Assembly (NCBI GenBank): GCA_015501055.1
Contig: JADNYV010000040.1
Coordinates: forward strand, 62,001-126,000
Source: Mucidula mucida
Lineage: Eukaryota; Basidiomycota; Agaricomycetes; Agaricales; Physalacriaceae
Length of the DNA stretch: 64,000 nt
Reading direction: 5' to 3'
Position 1 is the stretch's first letter, and the number at the start of each line of letters is the position of its first letter. Under the pieces are notes generated by a model, which was not told the origin of the DNA, made no database searches, and saw only the letters and a list, made by a program, of their open reading frames with translations. The translations under genes and the position numbers were made by a program. This document shows positions 55,894-64,000 of this stretch, in pieces.

Positions 55894-56740
55894 TCATGGC
55901 GCGTCTTGCTCCAGATCGCGCTCTTTTCCCGCTGGTTCTGATGAGGCGCTAAGACCAGCGGCCACAAGCGGCTTCTGCTCCCCAATGGGATCAGGACCGG
56001 TATCCATCTTCTCGTCCTCGTCTACATCCGCAGTGTTCCCTCCCGGGACCGTCGATGCAGGAGGATCTGTAGGCGGAGCAGGCTCAGACGGCGGCGGCGC
56101 GTCTGGAAGTGCACTTCCAGAAGCGAGCGGCGTGCCTACTGGGGTCGGGCGCAGGGAGGAGCTGCCAGCATGGACGGGTGACGTGTTCGAAGAAGACTCT
56201 GGGGGCTTGAGGCCCTTGTCTTCCAGTAATATCCGGTTCGCCGACGCCTGGATGCTCGCGAGGAGACTGCCGTCCGCGAATGATGCATGTCTCCGACTGC
56301 GCGCTCTATTACGGGGAACCTTCATTGTGTGTAAGGCACGAAAGAAAGAAAGAAAGAGCCTCGAGAAACGAACCGTTCTACTTCCTGCATAAGCTCCCGC
56401 TGGACTGTATCTTGAGGAAGGTACTCAGCTTCTGGTCCGAAGTCAGACGCTGCTTCACGATTTCTTCTATGCGCGCTTTGAACGCTGCGATGCCATCCTT
56501 GACGACGGACGGGTCAGCCCACCCCCGCTGCAAATTACGTCGAGAACAGTGCGGGACTGACACTTTCTTGGAATTCGGCAGTAATTCTCGCCGCAGCCGA
56601 CTAAACTCGCCAGATGTTTTGAAACTGTGATTGTTCTGGGTTACTTGGGTGCTTCGGCTTGAATCCAACACGTACGCTTGAACAAGGTCATTGGATTGGT
56701 GATGGCTCGAGCCATAGATGCGCGATCGAATGTCGATCAT
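55894..56740 (-). CDS. Shg1/BOD1-like COMPASS subunit (exon structure uncertain)
   Basis: Start ATG 56740 (MIDIRSRIYGSSHHQSNDLV). A splice GC|gtacgt...tcacag|T joins NDLVQA to FKTSGEFSRLRRELLPN, which matches the Shg1/BOD1 signature (FK-x-SG-x-F-x-x-LR). GIAAFKARIEEIV continues the helix set. Further on two frames compete: one gives YLPQDTVQRELMQEVERF, the other runs on to a stop; how they join is unclear. A last block in another frame (MKVPRNRARSRRHASFADG ... ANRILLEDKGLKPPE, then Pro/Ser/Asp-rich) ends at 55894. Shg1 is a small subunit of the Set1/COMPASS histone H3K4 methyltransferase. A missed intron or a frameshift is possible. Confidence 0.6.
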
Positions 56741-57210
56741 TTAGACATCTTCGCTCGTGACTTGACCAACAGAATGAACAATTAGCGTATATACTGATAG
56801 GACTCGGACTCGTTCTACAGACAACCAGGACAAAACATTGCCGACTTCGCACAAGTCTGATCGATATGAAGAAGAGTGAAGGATGTGCGACTTATATACT
56901 ATTGTTTGTTGAACACATCCGCACCAGGATTTAACGTATGAACAGCAAACGGTATTCGCAAAGTATTATTGAAGCTGTCGAATGGCATTTGAGATCTCTG
57001 CAGGCATATGGCTAACTCTAGTGGGTAAATGCAAAATCCTCATGCATGGCTATCGCATGTCTGTCTCACGCCTTGGAATGGATCGTCAGTGGGAATGAGC
57101 ATAACAGCGGGATGCACTCACCGTTTGTAGAACCACGCGTTCCTGATTCTTGGGCGAGTTTATCTGCCGCAATTTGGGATTGTGTACGCCTTTGGCTAAC
57201 AATTCAGTCA
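56741..57210. other. Intergenic, nothing recognised
   Basis: About 0.5 kb; the 5' flank of the Shg1-like gene and 3' flank of the homeodomain gene. No feature noted. Confidence 0.5.
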
Positions 57211-58062
57211 CTAGATAATCTCAGACGAGGAGACAGACCGTTTGTTCCGTGGTTTGCTGGCCGGCAGGGGCGGGTGTGGGTAAGCTATGAGGTCTATTTC
57301 AAGTCCAGCCTCTGCCCGGCGCCTTCGTTCAATCATTCGGCTACGCGTTTCTCAGGTTGAGGCACTGTAACGATATTCAACAACTTACCGCGCTGCAAAC
57401 CAGTTCTTTACAGTTACTACGTCGAGCGATAAACTGCTGGACAAAGCGAGGCATTCTGACTGACTTGGGTACATGTTTTGACCAAAATGTTTCTCGAGGA
57501 CTTGAACCTTGGGGGGTTGAATATTAAAAACAAGTCCCTGTATTTCAAGCCCGGCCTGTCTTCGATATTTCTTTTCAACGTTGCGCCTGAATTCGCGGTA
57601 GGTCGACTTGAAACGAATATTGATCAAGTGCGTACCGATTGATGAACCATCGCTCTAGTTTTGGCATGGGCATCATTAACTCTTCTGAAAGCGCCTTTTT
57701 ACTTTCAGTATTTGGATACAGGCAATCTCGGAAGGCTGCTTCCAGTCGAGTACGACATTTATCTTGGACCCCAGAATATTTCGGAGGCTCTTTCTTAGCA
57801 CGTCTACTCCACAATGAGATGAATCATCATAACAGGTGAATGGAGCCTACTGCCTGAAGAACCATTGGTACAAGTTGCTACGGTCCTCACCCAACTCTTG
57901 AGCTAGCCTCTCCAACTTTTTTGTGTCAGGATGGCGGTCTTTAGCATAAGTTTCCTGAAGAACTCGTATTGTGGAAGCTGAAAGAAGAACTGCATATCTG
58001 CGAGAACCGGGCAGACAGAAAGAAAACAGAGTGCAGCGAGTCGCGTTATACAGAGTCGTCAT
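57211..58062 (-). CDS. Protein of three tandem homeodomains (218 aa)
   Basis: Five exons (58062-58052, 57997-57851, 57806-57636, 57586-57389, 57340-57211) sum to 657 nt, 219 codons with stop TAG. Homeodomain 1: STIRVLQETYAKDRHPDTKK ... NLYQWFFRHRRAKK. Homeodomain 2: CRTRLEAAFRDCLYP ... KLERWFINRRNVEKKYRR. Homeodomain 3: KVQVLEKHFGQNMYP ... TVKNWFAARRMIERRRR. A basic tail (SKPRNKRS) follows. The helix-3 motif WFxNRR is split in each domain by an intron at the same codon and phase. The DNA-contacting Asn (position 51) is kept only in domain 2 (WFIN); it is Arg in 1 and Ala in 3. After domains 2 and 3 similar linkers recur (RRQAGLEIQ, RRAEAGLEID). Probably a nuclear transcription factor; target unknown. 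Its start lies 77 bp from GPC1, divergent. Confidence 0.8.
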
Positions 58063-58139
58063 CCGTCACGAACAATGCAAGACGCGTGACGAGTCACTCA
58101 CACTGCTTGCCTACCACCACCACCGCGCCTGCACCCACC

Positions 58140-59889
58140 ATGTCGTCGCGGCCGCCGTCTCCCCCGATGAACAAAAACCTGAAATATTTCACGAATTCCC
58201 TCGAGCGCCTGCAAAGCGTACGCGACGAAATGGCTGACTGGTCGAGTGGATTCACATTACTGGGTCCGTTTTTTTTCGCGCCGTCGGTAGTCCTAATAAT
58301 GCTAACTGCTCCGCCACTAGATACGTTTGAGACGTACTTTGACTCGCACGTCGACTTGATACAGCGCAAGCTACAGAAACATGGCGATAGACTCAAGATG
58401 AAGGCAAAAATACCGGAACTGTCTGGGGATCTTTTAGCAGAGAATCTTGACCGTGAAATCAAAAACTTTAAACACAAGGTGCGCGCCCTCTGGAGATCTT
58501 TGATGGCTGGCTAACCATGCATTAGATTTCGAAACGAATGACAACCTTGTCCAATGAATGGCATTCTGCCAAGGTAGTGCGGACCAGAGACAAGATATCA
58601 TTCTTCTTTGGTGTCATGTCTGTCCTGTTCTCCGCGCTCATGTTTGGCATGGCTCCCCAGTGCGTTACCACCGCTTGTCTGTCGCTCTTGTTGACATTAC
58701 CAACAGATGGGTGCATATTGCATATACCGTGCAAGGTCTCTATCTCTTGCCTCTCCGCGCCTACACATACAAGAAACGCGCGTGGCACTACTTCATGTTC
58801 GACATGTGCTACTTTGCGACATTCCTCAATTTCCTCTTCATCTGGTTTCTCCCTTCGAGCCCCTCCCTCTTCGTCTCCTGCTACTGCCTCTCTATGGGAT
58901 CCCTCGCCAGCGCTGTAATCACATGGCGGAACAGCCTGGTCTTCCACGATCAAGACAAGGTTACGTCCCTGTTTGTGCATATCTACGCCCCTTTCACATT
59001 CACTGTAATACGGTATGTGACTCGTCCAGACACGTTCCTCCCAACCTGATGTTCCTGGTAGCCACTTTTATCCCAACGCAGAGGCACGTTTCCCGGCTCT
59101 TGTACAACTGCCGCATCTGGATCCTATCAGAGCGTTAGCATTGAGTGGCGGTCTTTGTGCGTGTCCTTTTCCAGACGCGTTGAGGGTCCTACTGACGTGT
59201 TCCGAAACAGACCTGATATGGCAACTTTTGTATTGGAAGGTACGCATCGCTTTCTTTTGGAAGTGAAATGAGCTGATTGGCGAGTATAGTTCCTCCTCGT
59301 TGATCGCCGGGACAAAATCGAGTCGGGCCAGCGTACGACGTCTTTCTCATGGATGCTCAACGACAAGCGTAGTGCTATTGGACGCGCGTTATCCAACATT
59401 CCCATCGCTTATCGCCCTATGGCATTTATGACTGGTCAACTCTGTTCGTCGTCTCTCCCATGTGATAGTCCGAAATATACTGATTTCAAATTTCAGTCTA
59501 CACACTCTTGACCGAAGTCCCTGCAGTCTTTGTGCTCTACGACAGCTCGTTCTGGAGTGGCATATTTCTGATCTTCATGTTCTCCGTCAGCGTGTGGAAT
59601 GGGGGTGGATACTACATTGAAGTGTTTGGTCGCAAGTAAGTCGCCGATGCGCCTGAATTGACGCGGCGTACTGATCTGCCTCAGGTTTGAACGTGAGCTC
59701 GAGACATTACGCAGGGAGCTGGCCGAGGCTACCGCTCGCTCCGGAAGGTCCAGCCCACGTCACAGAGTATGGATGGTACCAGTCGCTCTCCAAGTGATGG
59801 CGACCTGTTTTCACTCGCATCGTCACCCGTCTCATCAGAGTCGTCACTACCCGATGTTGAGCCGACCGAAACGCTCGCTGCGTCAATAA
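58140..59889 (+). CDS. GPC1: Glycerophosphocholine acyltransferase Gpc1
   Basis: Start ATG 58140 (MSSRPPSPPMNKNLKYFTNS). A soluble N-terminal helix region (DTFETYFDSHVDLIQRKLQK) precedes the Gpc1 (former DUF2838) membrane domain: RDKISFFFGVMSVLFSALMF, WVHIAYTVQGLYLLPLRAYT, YKKRAWHYFMFDMCYFATFL, SLASAVITWRNSLVFHDQDK, VTSLFVHIYAPFTFTVIRHF, then ALSGGLCIFLLWQLLYWKFL, GQLVYTLLTEVPAVFVLYDS and SVWNGGGYYIEVFGRKFERE. Gpc1 acylates glycerophosphocholine with acyl-CoA, recycling phosphatidylcholine. The C-terminal end is uncertain: the direct frame stops at 59887-59889, but the adjacent frame (MDGTSRSPSDGD ... TKKQQ, stop 59904-59906) looks more natural, and no intron of normal size joins them. Shares a 77-bp divergent promoter with the homeodomain gene. 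Confidence 0.88.
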
Positions 59890-60193
59890 CCAAGAAACAG
59901 CAATGATCCATCATGCCCTATGTATCAGTACCATGTTCTTATTTACGACCTCTTTATGACTTTTATCTATGTTACACTGTTTGTCTTGCTCTACGTGTTT
60001 GCTACGTTACTTTACGGTACACTGGCCTAGTACATTGTATAATTGTATACCTACGACTCGGATCTTTACTGGGTGTACTTTATTGTACAAGGGGAAAATA
60101 GAGGAATCTGGGAGATCCCAGCACATCAAAATCGACCATGAGATTGGTATTGTTCGTGGCAAAAGCGGACGCGATAATATTACAACAGTCAGA

Positions 60194-61423
60194 TTACAAG
60201 GCCGAGTATTTATGAACACATTCAAAGAACCAGCGAACATCTTTGGGATTCGCGCCAGGCGTGATCCCGTGTCCGAGGTTTGCTATCCAGCCTTTTGAAC
60301 CACCAAAACTTTCCGCTGTACGTTTCACGGTGGCCTCTATGGCTTCGGCGCCACCATATAAAATGTCCGGATCCATGTTTCCTTGCAACGCGACCTTTCC
60401 AGCAACTAATCGTCGCGCCTCGGAGGGCTCTATACACCAGTCCAAACCGAGGACATCGTAGCCAGCATGCTCGGCCAAGTGCGCAATGGCGTGGTTGGCT
60501 CCTTTGGCGAAGAGTGTCATGGGCACGGCATCGGCGCCGAGGCGTTCGTGCACCTCTTTACCGATACGCTGTAACGCTGGGAAAGCGAACGTGTGAAAGT
60601 CATATGGTGACAACTCGCCAGCATTTGTGTCGAATACTTGCAAGAGCTGGCAAGTCGATTAAACATGATGAACTAACATCAACATAGTAATCTCACCTGT
60701 GCTCCAGCACGCGCTTGGCCAACCAAAAAGTCTACGCAGACGGTCGCGATGCGATCCAAAAGGGCCTTGGACTCTTCCGGATACTTGAAAAGCCACGACT
60801 TGACTTTGCTGTACGATCTCGACCCGCCTCCCTCGACCATATACGCGAACAGCGTCCACGGCCCGCCACAGAACCCAATCAGCGGCACCTCTCCCTTAAG
60901 CTCGGTCCTCGTCAGCGTGAGAGCCTCAAACACCGTGCGCAATTCCATCGCCGCGTGCACATCCACATCCACCAGCAGCTTCTTCACATCCTCCGGGGAG
61001 CTCAGCGGCTCGGTAAAGTGTGGCCCGGGCTGCATCAGGACCTCCATTCCCATCGCCTGCGGGATCACAAGGATGTCGCTAAAGATGATCGCGGCGTCCA
61101 AAAGCCCGGCGTAGTGCCGCACGGGCTGCAGCGTCACCTCGCACGCCAGAGCGGGCGTCTGGCAGATCTCGAAAAAGCCGTGCGTCTCGCGCAGCTTCAT
61201 GAATTCTGTTGACAAGACGAGTTGACGCGGGGAAGAAAGGGGGGAGGGGCGGAGAGTATTAACCTGGGAGATGGCGCCCTGCCTGCCTCATAATCCAGAC
61301 CGGCGCGCGCTCGGTTTTCTCGCCTGCAAGACACGTCAGAAAGGACATGGTGGGTTACTGGGCTGCCATACCGCGCGCAGCTCGTAGTAAGAGATCGTTT
61401 TTGAGAGCAGGGAACTGAGGCAT
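60194..61423 (-). CDS. HEM12: Uroporphyrinogen decarboxylase
   Basis: From ATG 61423: MPQFPALKNDLLLRAARG, an intron, GEKTERAPVWIMRQAGRHLP (signature loop, usually RQAGRYLPE), then FMKLRETHGFFEICQTPALA, DAAIIFSDILVIPQAMGMEV, IGFCGGPWTLFAYMVEGGGS, an intron, LLQVFDTNAGELSPYDFHTF, MTLFAKGANHAIAHLAEHAG, LGLDWCIEPSEARRL, LQGNMDPDILYGG and WIANLGHGITPGANPKDVRW. It removes four carboxyls from uroporphyrinogen III to give coproporphyrinogen III in haem synthesis. The Arg pair and Asp (FSDILVIP) of the active site are present. Tyr in the signature loop is His here, apparently at the exon edge. Stop TAA at 60194-60196. Confidence 0.95.
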
Positions 61424-61546
61424 TTTCAAGGTTGTCGACGTGTAAGCCAGAGAGATGGGACATGGACTGATCAAAAGTCGCGATCGCGGTGGTGATGTAA
61501 CTGACTTGCCTCAGTGATAAGGCTATCAAATATTTTATGTACATCA

Positions 61547-61638
61547 GCCCGCCTAGCTCAATCGGATAGAGCGTCAGACTTTTAGGGCACACATGCGTTC
61601 CAATCTGAAGGCTGCGAGTTCGACCCTCGCGGTGGGCT
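61547..61638 (+). tRNA. tRNA-Lys: tRNA-Lys (anticodon TTT) with an 18-nt intron
   Basis: Acceptor GCCCGCC pairs with GGTGGGC (one G-T). D arm GCTC...GAGC, anticodon stem TCAGA/TCTGA with loop CTTTTAA, T arm GCGAG TTCGACC CTCGC. The intron (about 61585-61602) sits right after base 37, the standard place in nuclear tRNA genes. CCA is not encoded, as usual in eukaryotes. The element-like repeats start about 55 bp downstream. Confidence 0.92.
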
Positions 61639-61693
61639 CTATGAGACAATATCTGTTTCCATTTTTGCATTCAAGCCGAAAAATCGCTATTAG

Positions 61694-62024
61694 TAGGGTG
61701 GCGCAGTAAACCTCCCGCGGGTGTTAGTAACGGTATCGATACCGACCCCCCAGGAGGCTCAGGTTTTCAAACCGATACTACCGGTTTCGATACGGCCACG
61801 TGTTCTGGGCACGTGGTGTGGCGCCGCGCCCTGCCGCCTTCATCCCGCCTTAGTCCCGCCACCTCCAGGCTCTCTGAGTGCCAGCGCGCCGGCACGTGCA
61901 GTAGTCATGTGCCGGTATCAACCCTACCTCCCAGCCCCCGAGGGTTTCAATACCGTATTGATACCGTTATTTACTGCAGTAAACCCGAGGTGTATCAAAA
62001 CCTAGGGTTTACTTCATCACCCTA
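61694..62024. repeat. TIR-bearing repeat, MITE-like (331 bp)
   Basis: Left end TAGGGTGGCGCAGTAAACC and the reverse complement of the right end GGTTTACTTCATCACCCTA match at 16 of 19 bases. No coding capacity. Contains several GC-rich palindromic pieces (GGTATCGATACC, GGCACGTG). No target duplication beyond TA is clear. Probably a non-autonomous DNA transposon or a remnant. Confidence 0.55.
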
Positions 62025-62234
62025 CAGTAAACTTCCCGGCGGTGTTAGTAACGTGACAATGAGAATGAGGCGGACAGTGACCCAGCGGAGGCTAGGGTCG
62101 TGGAAAAAAACCTCCGGGGGGGGTGGTCAAAAACCATTTTTTACCACCCCATCCCGGAGGCCCTGGTTTTTTACCGGTAAATTACCTGCTCAAAACTGAG
62201 ATGTACTAAAACCTAGGTTTATTCCACAGCCCTA
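62018..62234. repeat. Second related repeat, overlapping the first at its end
   Basis: Begins with CACCCTACAGTAAACTTCCCGGCGGTGTTAGTAACG, alike to the start of the previous unit (AGTAAACCTCCCGCGGGTGTTAGTAAC), and ends GGTTTATTCCACAGCCCTA, a worn version of the same terminus. It shares the boundary with the first unit, so the pair is tandem or nested. Confidence 0.45.
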
Positions 62235-62272
62235 GCGGAGGCTGAGCAGTGAGCGCAGTTGCCAGTCCCAGG

Positions 62273-62480
62273 TAGGGTGGCGCAGTAAGGCACCTCTCGG
62301 GGGTGCCATTAATACTGGCTCCTCAGACCGCTCTTTTTTTCAAACTGTCACTAACAGGTTGATACCAGCACTTGCAGATGTGGCGCAGCGGCGCGCCCCG
62401 TGCCTCTTAGGTTCTTCAAACTCGAAGTCATCAGATGAGTTGGTACTGGCCTTGCCAGATTCAATACCGCTAAGGTTACT
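62273..62480. repeat. Third related repeat, 3' end not found
   Basis: Starts TAGGGTGGCGCAGTAAGGCA, the same terminus as the first unit (16 bases identical from the start), followed by a CTCTCGGGGGTG motif. No matching right end is visible, so the extent is a guess. Confidence 0.4.
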
Positions 62481-62914
62481 ACTACTTCCTGACCTACGCA
62501 ATGAGCAGTCCTAAGCCGGACCACTTAGTACTTATACTATGCAAAGATGGTCGCACAGCATTGTGGACATGGTTGCACGCAGATGTTCTGTAATGGTAAG
62601 AATAAAGACAGAGCGTAAGTTATGATAATTTCATGGCCAAAAAGCGCGCACTACATTGAGTCAAGTCACAAGTTAATACCTCGGAGTGATAGGTCTAGCA
62701 ACGCCTCCCCATCGCGCAGGAAAACAAAGAGTCGACACAGGATTCACAAGCATTTCCACCATAAATTTACGCCACACAAGCCATACGTCATTCAGCACGC
62801 TGTGGAATTCTACACAGGGACGACAGACGATTGAGCCTCTGCGCAACCAAATTCAACAAAGTACATAAGTAACTATGTAGATCTAACACCAACTGCAGAC
62901 AAAGATAACAATTA
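62481..62914. other. Intergenic between repeats and PRP43
   Basis: About 0.4 kb, 3' flank of PRP43. No feature noted. Confidence 0.5.

Positions 62915-64000
<1,086 letters not shown>

Noticed and set aside
56340..56362. GAAA/GAAAG microsatellite near 56340
   Set aside because: A short simple repeat inside a probable intron of the Shg1-like gene; nothing unusual.
57807..57850. GC donor 2 bases upstream for the first homeodomain intron, giving WFFSRRAKK
   Set aside because: The GT donor at 57850 puts the intron in the same codon and phase as in the other two homeodomains, so it is preferred.

Overview
The window is nuclear DNA of a filamentous basidiomycete, most likely an Agaricomycete. Genes are densely packed on both strands and cut by many short introns (about 40-60 bp, mostly GT-AG, a few GC-AG). 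Lineage markers include a DUF6534-type membrane protein, a CPL1/PriA-like cysteine-rich domain, a Ty3/gypsy chromovirus and an intron-containing tRNA-Lys. Exon structures given here were read by eye from splice signals and reading frame, and none is backed by transcripts.

Left third (1-23.6 kb) is repeat-rich. It opens with the 3' end of one LTR element (1-485). A complete Ty3/gypsy chromovirus on the minus strand follows (4556-11088; two 532-bp LTRs, gag, pol with chromodomain, polypurine tract, self-priming type primer site). A small uncharacterised gene family is scattered around these: one apparently intact copy (11994-12730), two frameshifted copies (493-1216, 22495-23237) and a 3' fragment (22036-22265). 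Between lie small hypothetical genes, a mitochondrial-type small protein, a Kre9/Knh1-like secreted protein, PKR1 (V-ATPase assembly) and PSF3 (GINS), the last two convergent with 20 bp between their stop codons, and a long disordered protein.

Middle (23.6-46.7 kb) is a housekeeping and regulatory block: Byr4/Bfa1, the Bem1/Scd2 polarity scaffold, an Argonaute, a MYST acetyltransferase, a secreted protein with ten Kex2-type tandem repeats plus a CPL1-like domain, NDUFA12, L-2-hydroxyglutarate dehydrogenase (with an apparent one-base frameshift), SND2/TMEM208, mitochondrial bL12 and NOT3/NOT5.

Right part (46.7-64 kb): two multi-exon membrane proteins typical of Agaricomycetes (one probably decayed), a cytochrome P450 with two micro-exons, a Shg1/BOD1-like COMPASS subunit, a compact protein made of three homeodomains, GPC1, HEM12, tRNA-Lys, a cluster of TIR-bearing repeats and the 3' end of PRP43.

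The most unusual items are the Kex2-repeat/CPL1 protein (37180-38396), the three-homeodomain protein whose homeodomains share one intron position (57211-58062), and the self-priming, frameshifting chromovirus. The genes do not form one pathway; no biosynthetic cluster is evident.
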